Below, in pieces: positions 36,163 through 44,185 of a stretch of 64,000 nt of DNA. The notes beneath the pieces were generated by a model. That model was not told where the DNA came from. It was given only the letters and a program-made list of their open reading frames with translations, and did no database searches. This DNA comes from Litorivivens lipolytica (GTDB lineage Bacteria; Pseudomonadota; Gammaproteobacteria; Pseudomonadales; Spongiibacteraceae). The translations under genes and the position numbers were made by a program. Position 1 is the stretch's first letter. Each line of letters opens with the position of its first letter. The DNA is taken from positions 434,001 through 498,000 of the forward strand of contig NZ_JACHWY010000002.1 in the NCBI RefSeq assembly GCF_014191715.1. Direction: 5' to 3'.

Positions 36163-37014
36163 ATGTCACAAAACCAGCATTCCAAATCAGAAACTGCCAG
36201 CGCATTCAGCCGATTCCTGCGCTTCTGGCGCAGCGTCCATAAGGTCAGCCAAGAGGAATTGGCTTTTCGCTTAGGTAGCTCGCCTCGCCATATCAGCCGG
36301 CTGGAGAACGGTTCCAGTCGCCCCAGCGAATCCATGGTGACAGAGGTTGCCGAAGCGCTATCGCTCGGTAAGCGGGATCGCAACCACCTCTTAATGGCGG
36401 GAGGTTTTGCGCCGGTTGCGGAAGGCCTGGATTTCAATGCGCCCGAGCTGAAGTGGCTGCGCAAGGCCATGATTATGACCATGCGTGGGTTGGACCCTTA
36501 CCCCGCGTCGGTGATGGATAGCGCTGCAAATCTTTTAATGGTGAATCGCGGGTGGGTAAGTTTTTATTCCCGGGTTGTGCCTGCAGAAGAACTTTCAAAT
36601 GTTCGAAACCATTACGATTTCATTTTTGATCGCCACGGTGCGGGCAATATTGTCAGTGACTGGGAAGACACCCTGTCAGCCATTCTGATGTCGATTCAGC
36701 AGGCCTATCTCTTTACCAGTGACGAAAAAGTACGTGAAACACTGGACAGACTCACCGCCTTCCCAAGTGTTCCAGAAGATTGGCAGCAACGTGCGGCACG
36801 CACTGAACCCATGGCCAGTTTCAGGGTGCAGTTGAATGTTGCTGGCGCCCTACGGCGTTTTTTCAGTGTCAGCACCATGGCCGGTGCATTGGGGCCGAAC
36901 GCTTTTGTTTCTGAGCCGCGCCTTACAATCACAACGCTGTACCCTGAGGAAGAAGGTCTGGATCTGGCTGCCATGCAGGATGAGAATGCCAGTCATCCAC
37001 TTTTGTTTTACTGA
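36163..37014 (+). CDS. XRE-family regulator with MmyB-like ligand domain
   Basis: A 283-residue transcription factor. ATG 36163 gives the normal family N-terminus; a longer frame from 36088 adds 25 unrelated residues. A helix-turn-helix at about 15-70 (FWRSVHKVSQEELAFRLGSS, ISRLENGSSRPSE) is followed by an MmyB-type PAS-like domain (GLDPYPASVMDSAANLLMVN, VSDWEDTLSAILMSIQQAYL), known in relatives to bind fatty-acid-like ligands. It lies at the end of the acyl-CoA dehydrogenase group and is convergent with the Rieske gene, so it may regulate this catabolic group in response to an acyl ligand. Confidence 0.88.
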   Translation: MSQNQHSKSETASAFSRFLRFWRSVHKVSQEELAFRLGSSPRHISRLENGSSRPSESMVTEVAEALSLGKRDRNHLLMAGGFAPVAEGLDFNAPELKWLRKAMIMTMRGLDPYPASVMDSAANLLMVNRGWVSFYSRVVPAEELSNVRNHYDFIFDRHGAGNIVSDWEDTLSAILMSIQQAYLFTSDEKVRETLDRLTAFPSVPEDWQQRAARTEPMASFRVQLNVAGALRRFFSVSTMAGALGPNAFVSEPRLTITTLYPEEEGLDLAAMQDENASHPLLFY

Positions 37015-37022
37015 AACAGTCA

Positions 37023-38180
37023 TTAGGTTTTCGCTGATTGCGACGATAGAACTTGCTCAATACTCTGATTGAAGCAAGCAAGCGCACCCTCAAAGCGGCC
37101 AAAGGTCAGCGACTCGTTTGCACCGGATGCAAGCCCGCTCTGGATACTTTCACCAATATCAAAGTCTTCGTCCAGCGTGGTCACGGTGATGTCGTGATTC
37201 TTCTGCCAGTGAGTAAGATCTTCAGGCGTTTCAATCCGATCTGCCGGAACCAAAGTGTTCACTCGAATACGGGTTTCGTTGGCGCTAAGGGGCTCGAGCT
37301 GAATCCACGCCACATGGTCGGACTGCACCAGCAGCATATTCATTGGAAAGAGGGTGTACAACACCTGGCTGTGTTCGCGCAGTCGCCAACTTTCTTCTGG
37401 CTGTTGGCCAAGTTCAGCCAAAGATTTCTTGGCGAGGACCGAACGCAGATGGGTGCCAAAACTCCTGTACGTAGACAGATTGTCAAAGAAATACGGTGCG
37501 ATGGTTTTACGGTGGGCCACCCGAAAATGGTAGGCCTCAATACCGCCTTCAACAAGAATTTTCCAGTTCGCCCGACCAAGCCGCTCGGTAGAATGCTGCA
37601 GCGTCAGATCGCTTGCGCCGAACCAGTCAAAGTCCGGTGCCAGCCCCGCAAGCGCTTCATCAATACCCGGCGCGTCTTCAGTGTTAGCCTGTACCCACAG
37701 CCAGCCATACGCTTCGCGACAACCCACCCGCTTAAGCCCCATTTTTGATCTATCCATGTCAGGAAAGCCCTGTGCCTCGTGGGGCACCCCAATCAGTTCG
37801 CCCTGACTATTCCAGGTCCACGCATGGTAGGGGCATGAAAACCGGTGCTTGCAGCCCGAGTGGTCATCGACCAAACGCGTGCCACGATGCCGACATACAT
37901 TCAGCCAGGCGTGGGCGACACCGTTTTTATCGCGAGTGAACAGCAGTGGTAACCCGGCAACCGTGCGGCGGAGGAAGGAACCAGGCTCGGGCAATTCGCT
38001 GCTATGGACGACAGGGTGAGGCAAGGCGCGAAAAAGATGCTCCTGCTCCGCTGCAAAACGTTCATCGCTGATGTAGTGACTGACTGGATTGCCGGATACC
38101 GACTCATCCAGCCAGGCACGTTTGCTTTGCGCCAATCCCAGTAACTCGCGGGTCAGTTCAAGTTCAGTGCGACGTTCCAT
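37023..38180 (-). CDS. Rieske non-heme iron oxygenase, alpha subunit
   Basis: A 385-residue ring-hydroxylating oxygenase with an AGGAGG site before ATG 38180. The Rieske 2Fe-2S ligands are Cys96-x-His98 and Cys116-x2-His119 (CRHRGTR, CPYHAWTW). The mononuclear iron site is in NWKILVEGGIEAYHFRVAH (His218, His223), with a C-terminal Asp in the DEDFDIGESIQSG segment. No beta subunit, ferredoxin or reductase gene is adjacent, so electrons come from elsewhere. It is divergent from a TetR gene, with twin palindromes in the shared promoter region. The substrate is unknown; steroid-, carnitine- and aromatic-acid-type oxygenases share this layout. Confidence 0.9.
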   Translation of the reverse strand: MERRTELELTRELLGLAQSKRAWLDESVSGNPVSHYISDERFAAEQEHLFRALPHPVVHSSELPEPGSFLRRTVAGLPLLFTRDKNGVAHAWLNVCRHRGTRLVDDHSGCKHRFSCPYHAWTWNSQGELIGVPHEAQGFPDMDRSKMGLKRVGCREAYGWLWVQANTEDAPGIDEALAGLAPDFDWFGASDLTLQHSTERLGRANWKILVEGGIEAYHFRVAHRKTIAPYFFDNLSTYRSFGTHLRSVLAKKSLAELGQQPEESWRLREHSQVLYTLFPMNMLLVQSDHVAWIQLEPLSANETRIRVNTLVPADRIETPEDLTHWQKNHDITVTTLDEDFDIGESIQSGLASGANESLTFGRFEGALACFNQSIEQVLSSQSAKT

Positions 38181-38215
38181 CGCGTCCTCCTGTGTATAGG
38201 CTGATCAATTCAAGG

Positions 38216-38263
38216 CAACTTACCAGGTGGTAGGTGAATCGTGGCCTACCATGTGGTAAGTTG
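38216..38263. promoter_or_regulatory. Twin palindromic operator between the Rieske and TetR genes
   Basis: Two copies of TACCA-N2-TGGTA (38221-38232 and 38247-38258), centres 26 bases apart, sit inside a larger 19-base inverted repeat (38216-38234 with 38245-38263; 17 of 19 match). It lies between divergent starts 36 and 34 bases away, where a TetR-type repressor would block both promoters. Confidence 0.82.
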
Positions 38264-38296
38264 TCAAGCCTGCACCGATCACCGACCAGAGTCACG

Positions 38297-38881
38297 ATGG
38301 AAACCAAAACTCGATTTATCGAAACCGCCACCCGACTATTTGCTGAAAGAGGCTATTACGGCGTTAGTATTGCAGCTGTGGCCAATGAGCTTGCGCTGAC
38401 AAAACAAGCGCTGCTGCACCACTTTGGCAGTAAGGAAAAACTGTACGGAGAAGTCCTGCAGACGATTTCCAATCGCCTGATGGAAGATATGTCGCGCATC
38501 GTTCAGGCGTCAGAAAACCCCCGAGAAGGTTTTGAAGCCTGCCTGATGTACTTCTATGACGCCCTGCAATCACGCCCCGATGACACGCTGGTGCTGATGC
38601 GCGAATTGCTGGATAACAAACAGCGCGCCGAGAATGCAAAAACCTGGTATCTGAAGCCCTTTCTGGACAGCCTTTGCGATATGGCGCTCGCCGCGTCGCC
38701 CAAGCGCCTTAAGAATCAAGCCCAAGCCTTTGTGGTGGTATATCAAATCCTCGGCGCCATGAAGTACTTTTTGGTGTCTGAGCCGACGCTAGTACAGATG
38801 TTTGGTTCGAAAAACTGGAAGGCCTTCACTGAGCACTATGAGCCTGAATTACGGGCGCTAATTGCGGCGAGATTGGACTGA
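38297..38881 (+). CDS. TetR-family regulator (of the divergent Rieske oxygenase)
   Basis: A 194-residue repressor. ATG 38297 starts the family-typical METKTRFIETATRLFAERGY. The helix-turn-helix is VSIAAVANELALTKQALLHHFGSKEKLY (about 25-52). The helical C-domain would bind an effector. The twin TACCANNTGGTA palindromes immediately upstream are the likely operator for both autoregulation and control of the Rieske gene. The effector is presumably the oxygenase substrate or its CoA ester. Confidence 0.9.
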   Translation: METKTRFIETATRLFAERGYYGVSIAAVANELALTKQALLHHFGSKEKLYGEVLQTISNRLMEDMSRIVQASENPREGFEACLMYFYDALQSRPDDTLVLMRELLDNKQRAENAKTWYLKPFLDSLCDMALAASPKRLKNQAQAFVVVYQILGAMKYFLVSEPTLVQMFGSKNWKAFTEHYEPELRALIAARLD

Positions 38882-38923
38882 GGTAGATCGACACAGCCTA
38901 ATCCAAACGGCCGATCTCGCTTT

Positions 38924-38940
38924 ATTGACAAAATGTCAAT
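38924..38940 (+). promoter_or_regulatory. Palindromic operator upstream of the second TetR gene
   Basis: ATTGACA-AAA-TGTCAAT is a perfect 7-base inverted repeat whose left arm contains a consensus -35 (TTGACA). It lies 43 bases before the GTG start. This arrangement suits autorepression by the TetR protein downstream. Confidence 0.7.
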
Positions 38941-38982
38941 AGAAGCGGAAGGTAGCATCTCTGGATTTCACTGGAGCCTGCC

Positions 38983-39654
38983 GTGGCCAACCCCGCCCAT
39001 CAGTCGTCGTCATCGTTGCAGACCTTGAGTCAGCGCGCTTCTCGCGAAGAACGACGCGAGCAGTTGATCAAGGTCGCGGCGCATATTGTTGAATTCGAGG
39101 GCATTGATGCCCTTAAACACGCTCGCATTGCAGAATTGGCAGGCTGCGGGCGACCGCTGGTGTATTCCTATTTCCCCAAGAAATCCGATCTCTATTTTGC
39201 AATTTCAGAATCCTTTTACCGCCGCCTCGAGGAGCGTTTTACCTGTGAGGAGCAGTATCAGGCCATTCGCGATTTTCTGGCCGGGGATAGCAACCGCAGT
39301 ACCCAGCTGGAAAGTCTGATCTGGGATGTGATTGACGAATACGGCTGTGCCGGTTTGATCCTGCGCACGGTGCCGGAGCTGAACGAGGATTTTCAGGCCT
39401 ACCATCAAGAGCTCGTCAGTCGTTACGAGTTTCGGTGGCAACGGTATTTTCTTGAGCTCGGAGCCGACGAGCTGGCGGCACGCTTGCTGCTGGATAACTG
39501 TACGGCCATTACCAAAAATTTTGCGCTGGCCTACCGCCGCGGGGAACTGGATCGGGTGACCTCGCTAAAGCGCACGCTGGCGGCGCTCGGGGCACTGGTG
39601 CAAAACGATATGCAGTTCATCCAAAAATCATTGAGTAAAAAATCAGCACTTTGA
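38983..39654 (+). CDS. TetR-family regulator, second
   Basis: A 223-residue regulator starting with GTG; TGGAG lies upstream. The helix-turn-helix region is REERREQLIKVAAHIVEFEG, ARIAELAGCGRPLVYSYFPKKSDLY (about 22-70), followed by a helical ligand domain. The first 20 residues are Ser-rich. A perfect TTGACA/TGTCAA palindrome precedes it. The downstream luciferase-like, SnoaL-like and short-chain dehydrogenase genes follow on the same strand within a few tens of bases, so they are probably in its regulon. Confidence 0.88.
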   Translation: MANPAHQSSSSLQTLSQRASREERREQLIKVAAHIVEFEGIDALKHARIAELAGCGRPLVYSYFPKKSDLYFAISESFYRRLEERFTCEEQYQAIRDFLAGDSNRSTQLESLIWDVIDEYGCAGLILRTVPELNEDFQAYHQELVSRYEFRWQRYFLELGADELAARLLLDNCTAITKNFALAYRRGELDRVTSLKRTLAALGALVQNDMQFIQKSLSKKSAL

Positions 39655-39677
39655 AGATTAAAGACAAGGAGCAAGGC

Positions 39678-40574
39678 ATGAGTTTCAAACTGAGCATTGG
39701 CATTTATGGTCTGGAAAATCTGTATGGCGGCAATCCAAAAGGTTTGATTGAAGTGGCCCAGAAGGCGGAGCAGGCGGGGATCGATCAGCTCTCCATGACC
39801 GATCACGTGGTGATGGGCAGTCGCACGGATCGCTACCCCTACGGTGAGTTTCCTTCACCGCCCGAAACGCCCTGGCTGGAACCGATGACGATTGAAGCGG
39901 CCATTGCCGGCTCAACCGACAAAATTGAATTGTCGCAAGGCATTCTGATATCTCCGCTGCGCTCGGCGGCCCTGCTTGCCAAGCAGGTGGGTACGCTGGA
40001 TGCGCTGGCGCCTGGGCGCGTTGTGATGGGCTTGGGAACCGGCTGGCAGCGCGAAGAATTTGAAGCTTCCGGTCTGCCGTTTGCGGGTCGCAAGTCTTAC
40101 ATGTTTGAGCAAATAGGTGCCATGAAAGCCCTTTGGAAAAACGCGCCGGCCAGTTATCAGGGCGAGAAGATTGCGTTTGACGATATCTACTGCCGCCCTG
40201 CGCCGGAGACGGTGCCTTGCTGGGTGGGTGTTAAAGCCAATGAAGAAAACAGCAAGGCCATAGCCGAGGTGGCTGATGGCTGGATTCCGATTGAGCAAGA
40301 CCCTGCGGTTTTTGGGGAGGGCGTAAAAACCCTGCGTCGCGCCTTTGAAAATGCCGGACGTGATCCTGCCGAGCTGCAGGTGCGAGCCATGGTGGAGCAC
40401 AAGTTCGACAGTGATGGGAATCCTGATTTTCAGGCCACCATTGAAACCATTCCAGCGATGCTGGAGGCGGGGGCGACCTACGTGGAAATCCTGCCGCTGT
40501 ACTTTGTTTACGACACGGCCATGTTTGACGAATTCTTTGGCCGTCTGACTGAAGTCAAAAAACAGTATTCCTGA
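39678..40574 (+). CDS. Luciferase-like (LLM class) flavin-dependent oxidoreductase
   Basis: A 298-residue TIM-barrel flavoprotein of the bacterial luciferase-like monooxygenase superfamily. AAGGAGCAAGGC precedes ATG 39678. Signatures are LSMTDHVVMG, ILISPLRSAALLAKQVGTLDALAPGRVVMGLGTGWQREEFEASG (split as family blocks), and DGWIPIEQDP. Relatives use FMNH2 or F420; with no F420 pathway visible here the cofactor is undetermined. A Baeyer-Villiger or hydroxylation step in the same catabolic operon is plausible. Confidence 0.87.
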   Translation: MSFKLSIGIYGLENLYGGNPKGLIEVAQKAEQAGIDQLSMTDHVVMGSRTDRYPYGEFPSPPETPWLEPMTIEAAIAGSTDKIELSQGILISPLRSAALLAKQVGTLDALAPGRVVMGLGTGWQREEFEASGLPFAGRKSYMFEQIGAMKALWKNAPASYQGEKIAFDDIYCRPAPETVPCWVGVKANEENSKAIAEVADGWIPIEQDPAVFGEGVKTLRRAFENAGRDPAELQVRAMVEHKFDSDGNPDFQATIETIPAMLEAGATYVEILPLYFVYDTAMFDEFFGRLTEVKKQYS

Positions 40575-40598
40575 TAATCATCTGATGAGTGCCTGACA

Positions 40599-41009
40599 AT
40601 GGATAAAAATAATCTCCCCTGGCAGCTGGCCAACCAGTATGTGCGGATCGTCGATGACCGCCAGTTTGACGAGGCCGAAGCCATTATGTGGCCGGACTTT
40701 ACTCAGCATGGGCCCGGTTTCGGTGCTGAGTCGCGGCAGGTATTTATCGACAATCTGGAGTTTCTGCGTCAGTACAGTCGCACGTTTCACCTGATTGGTT
40801 CCCAGTTTGGTGAATGGGATGGCGATACCTACAACGGTGAAACCTACTGCATCGCCTCGCATTTTTATGTGAAGCACGAGGTCGAGCACAAGATGGACAT
40901 GGGGATCCGTTATCAGGAAACCATTGAAATCCGCGACGGTGTAGCGAAATACCTCAAGCGCGATCTGAATGTGGTCTGGACCGAAGACCGGCCGCTGGGA
41001 GGTAAGTGA
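40599..41009 (+). CDS. SnoaL/NTF2-like protein, first
   Basis: A 136-residue small alpha+beta cone-fold protein: LANQYVRIVDDRQFDEAEAI starts helix 1 and MWPDFTQHGPGF begins the sheet, as in SnoaL_4 members. Such proteins act as isomerases, cyclases, dehydratases or small-subunit partners of oxygenases. It sits between the luciferase-like and short-chain dehydrogenase genes with short gaps, so it probably works on the same intermediate. The catalytic Asp/His pair of delta5-3-ketosteroid isomerases could not be assigned. Confidence 0.8.
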   Translation: MDKNNLPWQLANQYVRIVDDRQFDEAEAIMWPDFTQHGPGFGAESRQVFIDNLEFLRQYSRTFHLIGSQFGEWDGDTYNGETYCIASHFYVKHEVEHKMDMGIRYQETIEIRDGVAKYLKRDLNVVWTEDRPLGGK

Positions 41010-41010
41010 G

Positions 41011-41841
41011 ATGAGTCGACCTGTTGCCTTTATTACCGGGGCCAGTCGCGGTATTGGTGCCGCGACCGCCTTGGCCTTTGCTCGAGAAGGCTATGATCTT
41101 GTGCTCACCGCCCGCACCTTGAAAGAGGGCGAGCAACACGAGTACGGCAGTTGGCAGTCAACCACGACAGCATTGCCAGGTTCGCTGGAGTCAACGGCGG
41201 CGGCAGCGAAGGAATTCGGTTCCGAGGTGTTGTTGGTTCGCTCCGATATTCTTGATACCGCGTCGGTGCTGGCGGCGGCAGACAAGGCGCTCGATCACTT
41301 CGGTCGTGTGGATGTGCTGTTCAACAATGCCTGTTATCAGGGGCCGGGCAATATGCAGCGCGTGCTGGAAGTGGAGTTGGAACAAGTCGAGAAAATCTAT
41401 CGCGGCAACGTGCTAACCCCGCTGGCGCTGGCGCAAAAACTGCTGCCGGGCATGCTCGAGCGAAAGGCTGGTGCGGTGATCAATATGGTGTCGGGCTCGG
41501 CGCTGAATGATCCGCCCGCACCGGCTGATGAAGGCGGCTGGGGTTTTGCCTACCCCTCCTCGAAGGCGGCGCTGATTCGGATGATGCCTTCACTGCGGGT
41601 TGAGCATAAAGACAGCGGTATACGCTTTTTCTCTGTGGAGCCGGGCTTTGTGCTGACCGAAGTTATGAAGGCCAATGGTTTTGATGACAAGATTGCCGCG
41701 CGCTTTAATCCGACTCCACCGGAGTCGATAGCCGATATCGTGTACTGGCTGGCCAGCAGTGAGGCGGCTCTGGAACACCATCACCGGGCCGTCATTTTTG
41801 CGCCGCAACTGCACAAGAAACTTTTTGGCGAGGACAAGTAG
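41011..41841 (+). CDS. Short-chain dehydrogenase/reductase, first
   Basis: A 276-residue SDR. ATG 41011 follows GGAGGTAAGTGAG and comes one base after the previous stop. The cofactor motif is TGASRGIG (residues 9-16), NNAC occurs after strand 4, Ser is in NMVSGSALN, and the active YPSSK is near residue 180. An insertion (GEQHEYGSWQSTTTALPGS) between strands 2 and 3 is longer than usual. An alcohol or ketone intermediate of the surrounding pathway is the probable substrate. The next SDR starts immediately after its stop. Confidence 0.88.
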   Translation: MSRPVAFITGASRGIGAATALAFAREGYDLVLTARTLKEGEQHEYGSWQSTTTALPGSLESTAAAAKEFGSEVLLVRSDILDTASVLAAADKALDHFGRVDVLFNNACYQGPGNMQRVLEVELEQVEKIYRGNVLTPLALAQKLLPGMLERKAGAVINMVSGSALNDPPAPADEGGWGFAYPSSKAALIRMMPSLRVEHKDSGIRFFSVEPGFVLTEVMKANGFDDKIAARFNPTPPESIADIVYWLASSEAALEHHHRAVIFAPQLHKKLFGEDK

Positions 41842-42609
41842 ATGCTGCTGGAGGGTAAGGTTGGCTTGGTCACAGGCGCCGGCAGCGGCATTGGCCGCGC
41901 AACCGCCTGCATGTTTGCGCGAGACGGTGCGCGCGTGGCTGTGGTCGATTATCACCTCGAGACGGCCGAAGAAACCGTTGAGCTGATCCGCAAAGCAGGT
42001 GGTGAGGCACTTGCTATTCGCGCCAATGTGGCCAAGGCCGATGAGGTAAAGGCCATGGTTGAGCAAACGGTGGCGGCGTTTGGCCGGCTCGATTGTGCGA
42101 GCAACAACGCCGCTTTTGGTGGTGGCTTTGCCTTTGTGCCTGATGTTGACGAAAAGAACTGGCAGCTGGCGCAGGATGTGACGCTGAAAGGCGTGTGGCT
42201 TTGCATGAAGTATCAGATACCACAGATGCTGAAGCAGGGCGGTGGCGCCATCGTGAATATCGCGTCTCTGTCAGGGGTTCGGGGTGAGGCCATGCAGGCG
42301 CCCTACAGCGCCGCAAAAGGCGGAGTCATAGCGCTGACGCGCACTACCGCCGCTGAGTATGCCCAGAAAAATATTCGGGTGAATGCGATTAATCCCGGCG
42401 GCATTCGCACGCCGGCAATCGTGGATTACTTTGCGAAAGTGCCGGGGGCTGAAGAGCACACGGCCGGAGTCCACGCGATGCGTCGCCTTGGTGAACCCGA
42501 AGAAGTGGCGGATGCGGTGACTTACCTGTGTTCAGACCGCGCATCCTTTATTACCGGCACGACCTTAGACGTGGATGGCGGTGTGATGGTGAATCCACAT
42601 ACTTTGTAA
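41842..42609 (+). CDS. Short-chain dehydrogenase/reductase, second
   Basis: A 255-residue classical SDR beginning directly at the previous stop. It has TGAGSGIGRATA, NNAAFGG, the catalytic Ser in NIASLSG, YSAAKGG, NPGGIRTPAI and the C-terminal ITGTTLDVDGGVMVNP. It resembles the 2,5-dichloro-cyclohexadienediol/glucose dehydrogenase-like group, which covers many alicyclic alcohol dehydrogenases. It is the last gene of the run before the palindromic repeat cluster. Confidence 0.9.
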   Translation: MLLEGKVGLVTGAGSGIGRATACMFARDGARVAVVDYHLETAEETVELIRKAGGEALAIRANVAKADEVKAMVEQTVAAFGRLDCASNNAAFGGGFAFVPDVDEKNWQLAQDVTLKGVWLCMKYQIPQMLKQGGGAIVNIASLSGVRGEAMQAPYSAAKGGVIALTRTTAAEYAQKNIRVNAINPGGIRTPAIVDYFAKVPGAEEHTAGVHAMRRLGEPEEVADAVTYLCSDRASFITGTTLDVDGGVMVNPHTL

Positions 42610-42620
42610 GTATTTTGGTG

Positions 42621-42784
42621 CGAGATTGCTTCGCTATGCTCGCAATGACGATCCGGCAGTGTCATTGCGAGGAGCAGAGCGACGCGGCAATCTCGAGATG
42701 CGGGTATCGCAGTCGGGGAGATTGCTTCGCGGTGCTCGCCATGACGGTTGGGCAATGCGTCATTGCGAGGAGTCAGTTGTTGCC
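42621..42784. repeat. REP/BIME-like palindromic repeat cluster
   Basis: Four related units in alternating orientation: 42621-42650, 42661-42695 (inverted), 42718-42746, and 42758-42784 (inverted, cut short). The core is GAGATTGCTTCGC...CGCAATGACG and its complement GTCATTGCGAGGAGC...GGCAATCTC. Each inverted pair could form a hairpin. The sequence type is a widespread dispersed intergenic repeat in proteobacteria. The last unit runs into the 3' end of the thioesterase gene. Confidence 0.88.
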
Positions 42785-43216
42785 CATGCTGGGGGCACTT
42801 GCCAGGTCATCCGGCAACCTGAAAATGCCGCTGCCAGCAGCCTTGATCGTCTCGCCAGCCACTATGCGCCCTTGGGTATAGCCGGCAGTGCGGGTTGTCT
42901 TCAGACACTCAGCCTGTACTTCCAGCCATTCACCTTCTTTTGAGGCAGCCATGTAGTCTATGTTGATGTTCATGGTGGGCGTGCCGGCAAACTTGCCTAG
43001 TTTGAAACCGATCGCGCAGGCAAAGGCGATATCAAACAGCGCCATATATACAGCGCCATGACAGATGCCCATCGGGTTAAGGTGCTTTTTTTCGACGAGT
43101 AGCCCCACCGCTGAGCCGCGCTCGTCGATACGGATGTACACCGGTGCAAAGGCATCGTTAAAGCTGCCATCGAGTGGCATCGCGGCAAAACCTTCGGGTG
43201 GGGTGAAGTCTGTCAT
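42773..43216 (-). CDS. PaaI-type hotdog thioesterase
   Basis: A 147-residue hotdog-fold acyl-CoA thioesterase. The HLNPMGICHGAVYMALFDIAFACAIG block contains the catalytic Asp/His helix of the PaaI family (HxNxxGxxHGGxxxxLxD pattern with slight change). MNINIDYMAASKEGEWLEVQAE is the following strand region. The stop codon lies inside the terminal unit of the repeat cluster, so the last residues (MGNN) are repeat-encoded. It probably releases CoA from an intermediate of the catabolic set. It is convergent with the short-chain dehydrogenase run. Confidence 0.87.
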   Translation of the reverse strand: MTDFTPPEGFAAMPLDGSFNDAFAPVYIRIDERGSAVGLLVEKKHLNPMGICHGAVYMALFDIAFACAIGFKLGKFAGTPTMNINIDYMAASKEGEWLEVQAECLKTTRTAGYTQGRIVAGETIKAAGSGIFRLPDDLASAPSMGNN

Positions 43217-43393
43217 GGCTCTGTCTCGTTAATTTTTCACTATTGTGCAGGACAGGGGGGCGTAGGGTATTTACGGCTTGTTAATTATTTACAACGCCCG
43301 GATTCGTCTTTTGGCGACACCGTTAAGGTTTCGTTAACTTCTGCCGCGTACACTGGCCTCCAGAATTTTCAAACGATAGTCGACGGAGGAAGT

Positions 43394-44035
43394 ATGCGTG
43401 TTTGTAAAGGGGTGGCGGTCGCCGGTCTGTCCTTGCTGATGGGCGTGAGTGCGCCGAGCTGGGCCCGCGATACCTGGTACATTGGTGCCACATCCTACGA
43501 AAGCACCATCAACAACAATACCATTCACGACCGCGAGCGTGTTCAAAACTGTACCCCTTTGGGTTGTACCAGCAACATTGTGCGTCGGGATTACCGCGGC
43601 CGTTTTGATACCGACAGGCATCCTGCGATCAGCGCCGGTTTTATCAACCGCGACGGTTGGCGTACCGAGTTTGAATACCGTGAAGGTGATTTTGGTATTA
43701 AGTCACCTGAGTCCAAAGAGGATTTTATCGAGTCGCGTCGCGTGATGGCTTCATTCTGGCGAGATTTCAAATTTAATGACTCTCCCCTTGGCTATTACGC
43801 CGGTATGGGTTTGGGTGTTGGCCAGTTGCGCCAGGGGCCGGCGGATGATGAATTTATCATGGCACAAGCCGGCGCCGGTTTGACCTTTGCAGTAACGCGT
43901 AGCCTGCAGTTGGATCTGGGATATCGCGTATATGCGGGCGAGCCCGATATCGTGCTGGAAGATGAAAACCGCGCCATTGATATGGACTACCGCGGCAATA
44001 GCTGGAATCTGGGCGTACGCTATTACCTGTATTAA
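43394..44035 (+). CDS. Outer-membrane beta-barrel protein
   Basis: A 213-residue exported protein with GGAGGAAGT before the ATG. The signal peptide VAVAGLSLLMGVSAPSWA is cleaved near residue 24. Alternating amphipathic strands follow (HPAISAGFINRDGWRTEFEYREGD, GYYAGMGLGVGQLRQ, LDLGYRVYAGEP), ending NLGVRYYLY with an aromatic terminal residue as expected for a BAM substrate. It fits an eight-stranded OmpA/OmpW-like barrel. Two cysteines in VQNCTPLGCTSN may form a loop disulfide. Function is unknown; it stands alone with a terminator behind it. Confidence 0.8.
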   Translation: MRVCKGVAVAGLSLLMGVSAPSWARDTWYIGATSYESTINNNTIHDRERVQNCTPLGCTSNIVRRDYRGRFDTDRHPAISAGFINRDGWRTEFEYREGDFGIKSPESKEDFIESRRVMASFWRDFKFNDSPLGYYAGMGLGVGQLRQGPADDEFIMAQAGAGLTFAVTRSLQLDLGYRVYAGEPDIVLEDENRAIDMDYRGNSWNLGVRYYLY

Positions 44036-44087
44036 TCAGGTGCCGGTGATCAGCATTTGTTGATCCATCCAGTTGTCTCTTTACGTA

Positions 44088-44120
44088 ATCCGTTGGCGCT
44101 TGGCGCCAGCGGATTTTTTT
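44088..44120 (+). terminator. Rho-independent terminator after the beta-barrel gene
   Basis: ATCCGTTGGCGC (44088-44099) pairs with GCGCCAGCGGAT (44103-44114) through a three-base loop with one G-T mismatch, followed by a run of T. Confidence 0.88.
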
Positions 44121-44185
44121 CGCCTGTACACTGCGCGCCTCAGTCGATATGCTCACCCGACACATGCGCCGGGTAGGAGACAATA

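Noticed and set aside
42528-42943. Plus-strand frames of 105-117 residues after the second short-chain dehydrogenase
   Set aside because: They translate the palindromic repeat cluster and the antisense strand of the thioesterase gene.
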